Assembly (NCBI GenBank): GCA_013339895.1
Contig: JABACO010000019.1
Coordinates: forward strand, 2,156,565-2,220,564
Length of the DNA: 64,000 bases
Source of the DNA: Ephydatia muelleri
Taxonomy: Eukaryota > Porifera > Demospongiae > Spongillida > Spongillidae
Reading direction: 5' to 3'
The position numbers and the translations under genes were made by a program. Below are positions 43,201 through 59,258 of the stretch, piece after piece. A model generated the notes under the pieces. That model saw only the letters and a list, made by a program, of their open reading frames with translations. It was not told the origin of the DNA and ran no database searches. Within the stretch, counting starts at the first letter, position 1, and each line of letters starts with the position of its first letter.

Positions 43201-46200
43201 ATGGCTTTGTCAAATTTTGTCATCAAAACTAGAGGACGTGGGGTAATTCTGTGAGTGCAGTGACATCAAGGGACCTTATCTGAGTGCTTTTATACTATAG
43301 CCTCACCAGTCCACCCTTCCCTATGCCAATCCATTCCACATGAGTAAACACACCCACACACCATGGCTTTGTCAACATTGGTCATCAGAACCAGAGGGAC
43401 CTAAGGTATTTCTGTGAGTGCAGTGGCATCAAGGAACCTTATCTGAGTGCTTCTATACTATAGCCTCACCAGTCCACCCCTCCCTATGCCAGTCCATTCC
43501 ACTTATGTACACACACCCACACACCATGGCTTTGTCAAATTTTGTCATCAAAACTAGAGGACATGGGGTAGTACTGTGAGTGCAGTGACATCAAGGAACC
43601 TTATCTGAGTGCTTCTATACTATAGCCTCATAAGTCCACCCCTCCCTATGCCAGTCCATTTTGCTTGTGTACACACACACACACACACACACACCATATC
43701 TTTGTCAAATTTAGTCATCAAAACTAGAGGACATGGGGTAATACTGTGAGTGCAGTGACATCAAGGAACCTTATCTGAGTGCTTCTATACTATAGCCTCA
43801 CCAGTCCACCCCTCCCTATGCCATTCCATTCCACTTGTGTACACACACCCACACACCATGGCTTTGTCAACTTTGGTCATCAATACTAGAGGACATGGGG
43901 TAATTCTGAGTGCAGTGACATCAAGGGACCTTATCTGAGTGCTTCTATACTATAGCCTCACCAGTCCACGCCTCCCTATGCCAGTCCATTCTACTTGAGT
44001 ACACACACCCACACACCATGGCTTTGTCAACTTTGGTCATCAATACTAGAGGACATGGGGTAATTCTGAGTGCAGTGACATCAAGGGACCTTATCTGAGT
44101 GCTTCTATACTATAGCCTCACCAGTCCACCCCTCCCTATGCCAGTCCATTCCATTTGTGTACACACATGCACACACAGCATAGCTTTGTCAAATTTTTTC
44201 TTCAAAACTAGAGGACATGGGGTAATGCTGTGAGTGCAGTGACATCAAGGAACCTTATCTGAGTGCTTCTATACTATAGCCTCACCAGTCCACCCCTCCC
44301 TATGCCAGTCCATTCCACTTGTGTACACACACCAACACACCATGGCTTTGTCAAATTTTGTCATCAAAACTAGAGGACATGGGGTAATACTGTGTGTGCA
44401 GTGACATCAAGGAACCTTATCGGAGTGCTTCTATACTATAGCCTCATCAGTCCACCCCTCCCTATGCCAGTCCATTTTGCTTGTGTACACACACACACAC
44501 ACACACCATATCTTTGTCAAATTTAGTCATCAAAACTAGAGGACATGGGGTATTGTTGTGAGTGCAGTGACATCACGTGACCTTATCTGAGTGCTTCTAT
44601 ACTATAGCCTCACCAGTCCACCCCTCCCTATGCCAGTCCATTCTACTTGAGTACACACACCCACACACCATGGCTTTGTCAACTTTGGTCATCAATACTA
44701 GAGGACATGGGGTAATGCTGTGAGTGCAGTGACATCAAGGGACCATATCTGAGTGCTTCTATACTATAGCCTCACCAGTCCACCCCTCCCTATGCCAGTC
44801 CATTTTGCTTGTGTACACACACCATAGTTTTGTCAATTTTAGTCATCAAAACTAGAGGACATGGGGTAATGTTGTGAGTGCAGTGACATCAAGTGACCTT
44901 ATCTGAGTGCTTCTATACTATAGCCTCACCAGTCCACCCCTCCCTATTCCAGTCCATTCCACTTGTGTACACACACCCATACACCATGGCTTTGTCAAAT
45001 TTTTTCATCAAAACTAGAGGACATGGGGTAATGCTGTGAGTGCAGTGACATCAAGTGATCTTATCTGAGTGCTTCTACCTCACCAGTCCACCCCTCCCTA
45101 TGCCAGTCCATTCCACTTGTGTACTCACACCCATACACCATGGCTTTGTCAAATTCTGTCATCAAAACTAGAGGACATGGGGTAATGCTGTGAGTGCAGT
45201 GACATCAAGTGACCTTATCTGAGTGCTTTTATACTATAGCCTCACCAGTCCACCCCTCCCTATGCCAGTCCATTCCACTTGTGTACACACACCCACACAC
45301 CATGGCTTTGTCAAATTTTGTCATCAAAACTAGAGGACGTGGGGTAATTCTGTGAGTGCAGTGACATCAAGGGACCTTATCTGAGTGCTTTTATACTATA
45401 GCCTCACCTGTCCACCCTTCCCTATGCCAATCCATTCCACATGAGTAAACACACCCACACACCATGGCTTTGTCAACATTGGTCATCAGAACCAGAGGGA
45501 CCTAAGGTATTTCTGTGAGTGCAGTGGCATCAAGGAACCTTATCTGAGTGCTTCTATACTATAGCCTCACCAGTCCACCCCTCCCTATGCCAGTCCATTC
45601 CATTTGTGTACACACATGCACACACAGCATAGCTTTGTCAAATTTTGTCATCAAAACTAGAGGACATGGGGTAATGCTGTGAGTGCAGTGACATCAAGGA
45701 ACCTTATCTGAGTGCTTCTTAACTATAGCCTAACCAGTCCACCCCTCCCTATGCCAGTCCATTTTGCTTGTGCACACACACACACACACACACACACCAT
45801 ATCTTTGTCAAATTTAGTCATCAAAACTAGAGGACATGGGGTAATACTGTGAGTGCAGTGACATCAAGGAACCTTATCTGAGTGCTTCTATCCTATAGCC
45901 TCACCAGTCCACCCCTCCCTATGCCAGTCCATTTTGCTTGTGTACACACACACACACACACACACCATATCTTTGTCAAATTTAGTCATCAAAACTAGAG
46001 GACATGGGGTAATTCTGAGTGCAGTGACATCAAGGGACCTTATCTGAGTGCTTCTATACTATAGCCTCACCAGTCCACCCCTCCCTATGCCAGTCCATTC
46101 TACTTGAGTACACACACCCACACACCATGGCTTTGTCAACTTTGGTCATCAATACTAGAGGACATGGGGTAATTCTGAGTGCAGTGACATCAAGGGACCT

Positions 46201-48055
46201 TATCTGAGTGCTTCTATACTATAGCCTCACCAGTCCACCCTTCCCTATGCCAATCCATTCTACATGAGTAAACACACCCACACACCATGGCTTTGTCAAC
46301 ATTGGTCATCAGAACCAGAGGGACCTAAGGTATTTCTGTGAGTGCAGTGGCATCAAGGAACCTTATCTGAGTGCTTCTATACTATAGCCTCACCATTCCA
46401 CCCCTCCCTATGCCAGTCCATTCCATTTGTGTACACACATGCACACACAGCATAGCTTTGTCAAATTTTTTCATCAAAACTAGAGGACATGGGGTAATGC
46501 TGTGAGTGCAGTGACATCAAGGAACCTTATCTGAGTGCTTCTTAACTATAGCCTCACCAGTCCACCCCTCCCTATGCCAGTCCATTTTGCTTGTGTACAC
46601 ACACACACACACACACCATATCTTTGTCAAATTTAGTCATCAAAACTAGAGGACATGGGGTAATACTGTGAGTGCAGTGACATCAAGGAACCTTATCTGA
46701 GTGCTTCTATACTATAGCCTCACCAGTCCACCCCTCCCTATGCCAGTCCATTTTGCTTGTGTACACACACACACACACACACACCATATCTTTGTCAAAT
46801 TTAGTCATCAAAACTAGAGGACATGGGGTAATTCTGAGTGCAGTGACATCAAAGGACCTTATCTGAGTGCTTCTATACTATAGCCTCACCAGTCCACCCC
46901 TCCCTATGCCAGTCCATTCTACTTGAGTACACACACCCACACACCATCGCTTTGTCAACTTTGGTCATCAATACTAGAGGACATGGGGTAATGCTGTGAG
47001 TGCAGTGACATCAAGGGACCATATCTCAGTGCTTCTATACTATAGCCTCACCAGTCCACCCCTCCCTGTGCCAGTTCATTTTGCTTGTGTACACACACCA
47101 TAGTTTTGTCAAATTTAGTCATCAAAACTAGAGGACATGGGGTAATGTTGTGAGTGCAGTGACATCAAGTGACTATATCTGAGTGCTTCTATTATATAGC
47201 CTCACCAGTCCACCCCTCCCTATGCCAGTCCATTCCACTTGTGTACACACACCCATACACCATGGCTTTGTCAAATTTTTTCATCAAAACTAGAGGACAT
47301 GGAATAATGCTGTGAGTGCAGTGACATCAAGTGATCTTATCTGAGTGCCAGTCCACCCCTCCCTATGCCAGTCTATTCCACTTGTGTACACACACCCATA
47401 CACCATGGCTTTGTCAAATTCTGTCATCAAAACTAGAGGACATGGGGTAATGCTGTGAGTGCAGTGACATCAAGTGACCTTATCTGAGTGCTTTTATACT
47501 ATAGCCTCACCAGTCCACCCCTCCCTATGCCAGTCCATTCCACTTGTGTACACACACCCACACACCATGGCTTTGTCAAATTTTGTCATCAAAACTAGAG
47601 GACGTGGGGTAATTCTGTGAGTGCAGTGACATCAAGGGACCTTATCTGAGTGCTTTTATTCTATAGCCTCACCAGTTCACCCTTCCCTATGCCAATCCAT
47701 TCCACATGAGTAAACACACCCACACACCATGGCTTTGTCAACATTGGTCATCAGAACCAGAGGGACCTAAGGTATTTCTGTGAGTGCAGTGGCATCAAGG
47801 AACCTTATCTGAGTGCTTCTATACTATAGCCTCACCAGTCCACCCCTCCCTATGCCAGTCCATTCCACTTATGTACACACACCCACACACCATGGCTTTG
47901 TCAAATTTTGTCATCAAAACTAGAGGACATGGGGTAATACTGTGAGTGCAGTGACATCAAGGAACCTTATCTGAGTGCTTCTATACTATAGCCTCACCAG
48001 TCCACCCCTCCCTATGCCAGTCCATTCCACTTGTGTACACACACCCATACACCAT
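31175..48055. repeat. ~160-bp satellite with internal CA tract, main block
   Basis: Roughly one hundred more units of the satellite described at 26700-28271, about 16.9 kb. Distinct unit types (GGGACCTAAGG type, TTCTGAGTGCAG deletion type, TACCTCACC short type, long-CA type) recur in fixed order, giving higher-order repeats. For example the CATCACGTGACC variant recurs at about 40520, 42471 and 44571, and whole runs are duplicated around it. No coding sequence is supported; two identical-looking short frames (34844 and 35969) are satellite. The array ends inside a unit near 48055. Confidence 0.97.
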
Positions 48056-52315
<4,260 letters not shown>

Positions 52316-52561
52316 TTACTTTCTTCGTCTAACTTTTTTCCCTTTCTTATTCATTGCTGCCGTAGTGTTTTCAGGATGTTCCGCTTTCTCTGTTGCCATC
52401 ACATCAGTCATCTCCGTTCCATTTGGCTCCATCTCAAGGTGGTCTGTACAGTCGTCATATTTGGGCGGCACGAATATAATTGCCCCAATAGCTATCAGCT
52501 GGAAAATGGCTCCAAGGTACAGCCCATACCGAAGGAGGTCGTCGAAAACAGAGAAGTCCAT
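52316..52561 (-). CDS. MANBAL: MANBAL-like small membrane protein (UPF0239 family)
   Basis: The ATG at 52561 (MDFSVFDDLLRYGLYLGAIF) gives 81 residues, close to the ~85 of vertebrate MANBAL. The open frame extends further upstream, but that part is Cys/Val low-complexity sequence overlapping the neighbouring 3' end, so I use the internal start. One transmembrane helix spans about residues 9-31 (LLRYGLYLGAIFQLIAIGAI), followed by an acidic middle and a Lys/Arg-rich end (NKKGKKVRRRK), the layout of the family. The biochemical function is not established; the family is a predicted single-pass membrane protein. It lies 119 bp downstream of the nephrocystin-4 stop on the same strand. Confidence 0.75.
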   Translation of the reverse strand: MDFSVFDDLLRYGLYLGAIFQLIAIGAIIFVPPKYDDCTDHLEMEPNGTEMTDVMATEKAEHPENTTAAMNKKGKKVRRRK

Positions 52562-52679
52562 GCGCCCGCGTAGTAAACACAAACCCGCCAACACCGCGCC
52601 CCTTCCCGCGCAACAGCAGATAAATAGATAAACAAAGAAAGACCGCACCACACCCACTCCACACATACACACACACCCT

Positions 52680-52820
52680 CTACACATACACAGCATTGAC
52701 TAGAATACATTCTTCAGTTTGGTCCAGTTCATCGTTGATGAAGACAAGAATGTTGATGGACATAGGTGCAGCACTTGGAGCAAAGTGAAGGACCAAGGTC
52801 CCAGTCTTTTTTGAACACAG
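52680..52820 (-). CDS. NPHP4: Nephrocystin-4 homologue, last coding exon
   Basis: 141 nt, 47 codons including TAG at 52680-52682. The acceptor is CCCCTTTAG after a long pyrimidine tract (CCTCCCTCC repeats). It joins in phase 0 to exon 52915-53010. The peptide includes GTLVLHFAPSAAP and then NILVFINDELDQTEEC, matching the last segment of nephrocystin-4, where an IND motif is followed by acidic residues and a short end. Nephrocystin-4 is a ciliary transition-zone scaffold with C-terminal Ig/MSP-like domains, and this is the end of the final one. The other exon-sized open frame here, read in another phase, is a shadow. Confidence 0.75.
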   Translation of the reverse strand: MCSKKTGTLVLHFAPSAAPMSINILVFINDELDQTEECILVNAVYV

Positions 52821-52914
52821 CTAAAGGGGTTAAAGAGATTGTGGAAGGAGGGATGAGGGTAGGGAGGGAGGGAGGGAGGGAGGGGAAGGGTGAGACACAT
52901 TTACACTAGTTCAC

Positions 52915-53010
52915 CTTGAGAACAGATGGCTCAAAGGTTAAGATGTCTGGACAGTTGGTGCTCAAGGAATATTCCTTTGTCTTGCCATAAGGATTAGTGA
53001 AGCTGATGGT
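52915..53010 (-). CDS. NPHP4: Nephrocystin-4 homologue, penultimate coding exon
   Basis: 96 nt, phase 0 on both sides (CCATAG acceptor, CTCAAG|GTGAAC donor). It encodes TISFTNPYGKTKEYSLSTNC, then PDILTFEPSVLK. The TNPY motif and a beta-sandwich pattern match the C-terminal region of nephrocystin-4. The intron to the last exon is 94 bp. Confidence 0.78.
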
Positions 53011-53146
53011 CTATGGGAGGTCACAAGGATTGGTGAGGGAGGGGAGAGGTAGCATTAGTAGTGACATAGCCAAGCCTCTACGGTTAGGTGTACATTGCCA
53101 TGGTTACAAATCTTCTCCTCCACCTCCCTCTCTCACACACACTCAC

Positions 53147-53265
53147 TTTGCTGGTTGAATTGGCCCCACCCACAGGAAGTGATATCTTGAAGGCCCTGGA
53201 CACAGCAGGGTCCAGTACAGACACACGTACCAGCCAAGTGGTGAGCAGCTCCCTGGAGTCAATGT
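53147..53265 (-). CDS. NPHP4: Nephrocystin-4 homologue, third-last coding exon
   Basis: 119 nt between a TCTTCTGTGCAG acceptor and AGCAAA|GTGAGT. The first two bases complete a codon from an upstream exon. It reads DIDSRELLTTWLVRVSVLDP and then VSRAFKISLPVGG, in line with the segment before TNPY in nephrocystin-4. The next upstream exon is not clear. Immediately upstream lies a possible 32-nt intron-like stretch, then a (CA)n tract, a BEL/Pao fragment and an unrelated secreted-protein gene. The rest of the gene is therefore beyond these, lost, or in exons I cannot recognise. Confidence 0.75.
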
Positions 53266-53321
53266 CTGCACAGAAGAGGTGGCTCAGGAAAGCTTACCAA
53301 GTGGTGAGAGTCATAGGGCAC

Positions 53322-53492
<171 letters not shown>

Positions 53493-53636
53493 ACACCACA
53501 TACATATGCACACACATACATATGCACACACATACTCATGTAGCCATGCACAATATGAACTCACACACAATGTACTACTGGGTGAGATGATCCACCTCAC
53601 ATCCATACTTAATTCATATTCATATTCATATCCAGG

Positions 53637-53932
53637 TTGAAGTTTCAAAAGGTCGAGTTGAGGTACTGCTCCATGGTTCAGATGGAAATGAAAGAGGGGC
53701 ATCCCTACGCGTGCAATCAGGTGATAGACGTCCAATACTGTTGAGGCGACCTGTTCAGCACATCTATCCACTCGAGACTGATGTTGTACCTTCAGCACTG
53801 CAAGAACCAGCCACTGACCAAGGAGAGCGTTTGGTTGATCCTATCATTGAGGAGGATAAGGATTCTCATCGTCCCAGAAGAGCAGCAGCCCAGGCCGCCA
53901 GATTTAGGATACAGGAACTACTGAATGATTGA
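53637..53932 (+). pseudogene. C-terminal tail of a BEL/Pao-type integrase
   Basis: An open frame with VEVLLHGSDGNERGASLRVQ, then RRPVQHIYPLE and a basic end RPRRAAAQAARFRIQELLND, closed by TGA at 53932. The glycine-rich turn followed by RRPxQxxYPLE is typical of the domain after the integrase core in BEL/Pao polyproteins. Everything upstream in the element is missing: the frame enters from non-coding sequence and the (CA)n tract. A polypurine tract and LTR follow, so this is the 3' end of a truncated element, on the strand opposite to the nephrocystin-4 exons. Confidence 0.7.
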
Positions 53933-53971
53933 ACCCACCAGCTATGCCAGTCAAGGGGGAGTGTCTGATAT

Positions 53972-54366
53972 TTAGTTGTTACGTAATGTGTATCGCGTGA
54001 TTTATTTGTAAAGATCTTGCACAGTGGTCACAAAAATATTTTGTGGCAGGAAGGGTAATCAAACGATACCCGCTGAAGCCGTGTTCATGAAAGATTTCAA
54101 ATTGGTATAATCTTTCTGTGATTTGTGGTCGCATCGGGACGCATCCCAAAAATACCTTGGTAGCTGTAAACAACTATTTGACGCCGATTAGCGGCTACAG
54201 GACTTAATTGGTTAAACAAGTCGAGCCAATTTCGTTCATATTAGTTTGCTAAGAAGTGGTCCTTGCATGCAGGAACCGCTAACCTCGCCGTGTATATTTA
54301 ATGTAGTCTGAGACACTATTGCGCAGCGAAGTAGTCTGGGGACCCGACTGGTAAGATAGCACTACA
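53972..54366 (+). repeat. 3' LTR of the truncated BEL/Pao element (end uncertain)
   Basis: Directly after the purine tract CAAGGGGGAG comes TGTCTGATATTTAG, a plausible LTR start. CCAATTT and TGTATATTTAA near 54225-54302 could be promoter elements. The CA end at about 54366 is a guess, because no second LTR exists in the window for comparison. Confidence 0.5.
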
Positions 54367-54512
54367 CAATTGCGGTTTCGGCATGTGCACGTATGACTTA
54401 ATTACATCACGACGACATACTAAATGTCAGAGGTCCATATACACGCACAATATGCAGCTGGTACCACTAGCAACTATATGCCATTTCGCGGCTACATTTA
54501 GATAACTACAAA

Positions 54513-55219
54513 CTACCTCACGTACAGTTCGTAGGACTCCACCGCTATGTCTTCGTTGTCAAACGCTTCATCGCTGCAGATACGGATCTCCAGGTCAGAT
54601 GCCACCCGTTTGAAGAGGTCTTTGCAGAACCATGGCTGGTTGGGAGGTGTGCAGCAGGACTCCTCGTCATATCTGCATTCCTTACCGTCCCACAGAGGGT
54701 CGCAGAATATCTGATTGACGTAATAACTGCTGTCCGGATTTCCCGACTCGCAGTAGTAGTCTGTGCTTCTGACGAACAGAGGTGGTTGAGCTCCTCCGGC
54801 ACAAGGGCACGTAGCAGCGGGATAATATGCCGGGTTATACTGCTCCATCAAACCAGCGGCGTAGGTAAACACGTGCTGTCGCTTGCCCTCGTCATAGTAC
54901 GTAATGCTGATGCCGTCCACGTAAGGCCCATCGATTGTCACTGGTTTGGGGGTTGCGTATGCTGCAAAACCATCGGTAGTACCCCACTGAAACGCCCGGA
55001 CTCGTCCGCATATTTGCCGGAAGGCTCCACTCCCTGTAGAGACTATAACAGAGCTGCACCCTGGACTGCTAATCCTTCCGCAAGCCTTTTTGGTAAGGTA
55101 CGGCTTCCACGTACTGGGACATCGCTGATTCTTATAATCGAGCATGTCCAACGACCCGACCAATCTCCAGTCGCCGCTACGACCAGTAGGAGGAGGAAAG
55201 ACGGTGGGCAGAGGAAGAG
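54513..55219 (-). CDS. Secreted cysteine-rich protein, exon 2
   Basis: 707 nt from a CATTCCACAG acceptor to the stop at 54513. With exon 1 it makes 263 residues. Notable motifs: KACGRISSPGCSSV, QICGRVRAFQWGTTDGF, VDGISITYYDEGKRQHVFTY, CPCAGG, DYYCESGNPDSS, DPLWDGKEC, SCCTPPNQPWFCK and a C-terminal EIRICSDEAFDNEDI then ESYELYV. At least 14 cysteines suggest a disulfide-bonded extracellular domain. I recognise the pattern (CGR...GCSS, WTFAAGL-like, CPC, YYCESG, DPLWDG, PWF) from a large family of uncharacterised secreted proteins in sponges and cnidarians. Function unknown. The open frame continuing past the acceptor is intronic. Confidence 0.75.
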
Positions 55220-55326
55220 CTGTGGAATGATATAAACTGTTAAAGCGTATCACGGTATCAGACCAAGACATGTGTACACGAAAGATCACTCAGCGAGGCT
55301 AAGAGCTATATTAATCCTACACTTAC

Positions 55327-55411
55327 GCTTAGGGTCGCAGTATTCAGTGTTATTGGCCACCCCGCACAGTGACAGTCCAATACAGCTTAAAAAGACAACT
55401 GTTCCAAACAT
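55327..55411 (-). CDS. Secreted cysteine-rich protein, exon 1 (signal peptide)
   Basis: The ATG at 55411 opens 28 codons plus one base to an AAGC|GTAAGT donor. The peptide MFGTVVFLSCIGLSLCGV is a typical signal sequence, then ANNTEYCDPK. The phase-1 junction to 55219 is in frame (792 nt in all). The intron is 107 bp. This start gives a secreted product; the alternative ATG inside the intron read-through does not. Confidence 0.75.
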
Positions 55412-56081
55412 GTTGATAGCTGTTTTGTTCGACCTGAGTAATCAGCGTCCTATTTGTAGGATGGTGATGGGCCCGTGGTTCGAGTGGTTCTGCATTCGCA
55501 TGCGCAGTTCCTTGGATGCGCAGGCATGCAGGCATGAGAAGGTCCTGGAATGATGATCTATTTAGAAGCAAAGGAAAAGATTACTTTATAAGGGTAGCTA
55601 ACTTCCACACCATGGATACTAAAATGCATCTGATTAGGCTGCAACACCTGACAACCTAGGTAACTAGCAGGTACCAAGCCAGGTCACTGGTCAAAGGCAG
55701 CACTATTGCCAGGATAGTTAAAAAAGGCACCATGGTTACACTGGCCAGCAACAGGGTTACCTGTGTACCAAGCCAGGCAGGTGGGTGGGGTTTGTGTGAA
55801 GCCAGCCTAGCTCTTTTGAGGTCACATTGGTAGTCAGTAAGCAGCTAACTAGAAATCTCCAAAGGTTATCTACTGCATGTTATCACCTGGCTGAAATTAC
55901 TTTGGCTGCAAATGTCAGCTTGCCACAGGGCCTAGGCATGTCAGGGGTGGTGGAAGGTATATCAAGGTTTGGGAGAGGGTGGGGGCGGGGAGGGGGCTCT
56001 AAAAGCGAGAATAATTAATATTGGGCATTTGTTTACCATATTCCCTTTCTTTTGGGCCACACCCAACTACGATAGAGGAAT
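55412..56081. other. Non-coding DNA between the secreted-protein gene and the retroelement
   Basis: Upstream region of the secreted-protein gene. It includes repeated ACCAAGCCAGG and CAGCAAC motifs near 55672-55775; no open frame with recognisable content. Confidence 0.4.
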
Positions 56082-56495
56082 ATACACTTTTCTGTCGTTT
56101 GAGGAACGAATTAGACAGAAAATATGCTCCTATACGAATGCAGTTTGAGTGTAGCCAACAGTGTTGGGGTCTAGCTGCTGTTAGGTGCTAATATGTGCAG
56201 GTATGCTGATGCAATGTCTGTGGAGGTCTTGTGTTGATGGGTGTTGATATGCTGGTATGCTGATGCAAGGTCAAGAGGTGGTAGAGGCCTCGTGGCAAGC
56301 TGTTGATGAGTGTTGGATTTGCGTGCGCATAGTGGCCATGTGGTCTGGTTGTATAAGAGATGGTCTTTGTGTGCATGTAAGCATTCTAGGCGTCGTGTGC
56401 ACGGTTACTGTTGTGGCAACTCACCCGCAAATGGCTACTCAGACAGCTGGCGACAGCGAAGGCGAAGACTTGCGACAGGAGCGGTCGCTTGATAC
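56082..56495 (+). mobile_element. Left piece of a split tyrosine-recombinase-type element
   Basis: The A repeat (56082-56428, 347 bp) and the first 65 bases of gag, with one instead of three TAGDSE repeats, in the plus orientation. Homology ends at GATAC (56495). The next gag bases are found at 63518 in the same orientation. Confidence 0.85.
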
Positions 56496-56499
56496 CATA

Positions 56500-57492
56500 T
56501 CGAGAAATTGGCGGTCAAAAGGATTACGCGGTATTCGGTCATTGCGTAATTCAATGTTCATAGAAAATGTATGGACGCATTCAGAAAACTGCAGCTAACT
56601 GCAGAAAAAACCCAAATTTTGACTAGCTGCTCTCGGATTTGCAATGTGGGGACTAGTTGACATATTTTGTGTAGTTTTTCGCAACTTAAGTACCTATATC
56701 CGCACTTCCACATTAATTATGCAAGGTTTCCAATGTCCATTCATTTTTTCTCATTTCCTTATTCAGTCATCAATAGTTTCCAAACCAAATGACATTTTCC
56801 TTACCTGCTCACGGATTACATGAGAGTAATCAATGAACTTATTTATCATTATTTTTTCAGAGCTTAGGGCCTTCAAATCGCACTTCCCTTGAATGGTTAG
56901 TGAGTTACACCCCACATTCAATGTGCCTACCACGATCATCACGTGCCACCCTATCGTCAGTCAGCCGTGCCCAGACCTGTTTTTTTTTATGTTGTATTAA
57001 TGACCAATATGTACTGACTTTAGCATGACCCCTTGTAAGAGTGGGCACTAATTGGGATTATATGTTGCAAAGACGGAGGTGGCGATTACACAGATGAGTT
57101 TGCCACTTGTAGCATCGACACAGGAGTGCCTGGGCATGACAACCAACCAGTCTTCTTACGGAAGCATCTTGCAAGTCTCAGAGTCCTAGGTTAGCATGAA
57201 TGTGACACGTACATGATTACAGTAGCTACGTCCGTAATAGGCTAAATGGTTGTGTAACTGTACTATACCGGAGCGTTAGTACATATAAGCAGGCCCGTAG
57301 CCAGGAAGTTAGGCGGGGGGGGGAGATCGATTAATACTTCAGAAAGCATTTATCCGGGGGCGAGAGCGGTGGGGGAGGGGGAGGGAAGTCCGTCAGGTTC
57401 CCCTCGCGTTTAGCGGGCCAAATACGAAAAGGGAGACACCTTCGGGCCTCATGCATTTTTATAAGTACCATAACTAGAAGAGGCAATGTCCA
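56500..57492. other. AT-rich left part of the 7-kb insertion
   Basis: No gene recognised. Short frames on both strands carry no domain. A G-rich and pyrimidine-rich stretch lies near 57316-57390. Confidence 0.4.
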
Positions 57493-57723
57493 ATACCCCA
57501 CCGGGTTCAAACCTACCATACATTTCGGTAGGAGTAATCAAATCGCTTCAAATTCGGTTTGTAAATAGAGAGGTCCCTATATGCACATTTTCCCGCTTGA
57601 TATGGCGGGACACAATTTGCCGCGATAGGTACAGGAACCTCTCTACCCACAAACCGAATTTTAAAAGCAATTTGATTACAGGAGAATCGAAAGGTATTTG
57701 GCGGGTTGACCCTAGTGGGGTAT
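57493..57723. repeat. Hairpin MITE inside the 7-kb insertion
   Basis: Ends ATACCCCAC...GTGGGGTAT. Arms of about 100 bp are imperfect inverted copies sharing GTAATCAAAT and AAATTCGGTTTGT then TAGAGAGGT, meeting around a small loop near 57605. No coding capacity. Confidence 0.6.
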
Positions 57724-59182
57724 CATACATTGCAATACTCCAAAACGTATTTCACCATACAGAAATGGTGTAGTATGAAGTGTTGAGAATAAGAAGTCAA
57801 TAGCCTTAACCGTTTGGAAGTTATAGCGATTCAAACGCAAGGGAATTTTGAGGGGCAATTTTGTGGAAACTGTCCCATATATATAAATGTGTGTGCATAC
57901 ATGTATGTATATGTACATGTATGCATGTATTTTATGTACATGTATATATGTGAAAATTCTATGTTCTTGACCTTCATGTCTTCTCAGCCTTGTAGAGACT
58001 CACTGATGGAAGAACCATGTGTGTAGCTATGTTGGTGATTCAGTGTCAGCTCTCTTGAACTATTCGGCATGCTCCCGCCTGAAAGAGTGCTGCAAGATGT
58101 AAAACAGGTCACAGTCAAGTTGAACTTTGATTTAGGAGTATTGGAGTTAATGATACATTAGTGTGTGCTTAATTGTAGTCATTTCAGTACTTCACCACAG
58201 GCCTATTGCTTTCTGGCCACTTAATTATATGTAAGCTTTTGTTTTAAGTAATGAATTACTTCCAAAGGTAATAAAAAGATCTTGTTAGGACTGATGTTTG
58301 TTGTATGGACACAAATATAAGGCATAATCTCCCCGTCTGAAGTAATCTCTGTGGATGCTATCACAGCCTCAAACGTCCACCAAAGGATACTGTCAAAGAA
58401 ACTAGAGGACCCAGTTCTCATTGTTGTTGAAAGCATCATCACCTGCTGACAGCTCTCTGTGTCAGCACCTCATGCTGCATCCTGGCTACTGGTCACACCT
58501 CCTAGTCTTGACCTGAACTTTGAACCCAATGAAGTGTAATTCTCCATCCAATGGTGGCTAGCTCCTCATGTTCTTTGTGCCCGCCCTGGCGCTACTAGGG
58601 TGGTGATGTTGTCCAGTGCCCAGCCATTGAATCACATATATGTTAACAATGAGTAAACAAGTACATACATGTAATACATGTACGTTGTGGGTGCAAGGGT
58701 CAAGCATTTTAATAAAAGATGATTGCGCAGGGACTGATACAGAAAACAAAAGATAGAGGCAGCAAAAACTGTTAATCATTTGCAATCACCCCAATGATGG
58801 GTGTAGCCTTAGGAAGAACAGTATCAAGTTTTTGAGGGGTGACTCTTTCATTGTAAGGGCTTCCTGTTCAGCTGATCCTGACAAGAGAGTACACTCAATT
58901 TCAGTGATGGATCCAGAATTTCCAGTTTGTGGGGGAGGGGGGGGGGGAACAAACCCACGTCCTGCTCCAGCTGGGGTATGGGGGAGTGGCTGTAAGCTCC
59001 TCCATAGGGTCTAGGGAAGAGCACATTACATTGTACTTCGACATCAACCCATATTTCAACAAGTCAAAGAGTGTATGGAAGCACTTGTGCCTACAGTACA
59101 TGTACACAGAGATAAAGCCCATTACATAGAGGTGTAGCTCCTCCCATGGATGTGAGATAAGATAACCACAGGCATTACCACT

Positions 59183-59258
<76 letters not shown>

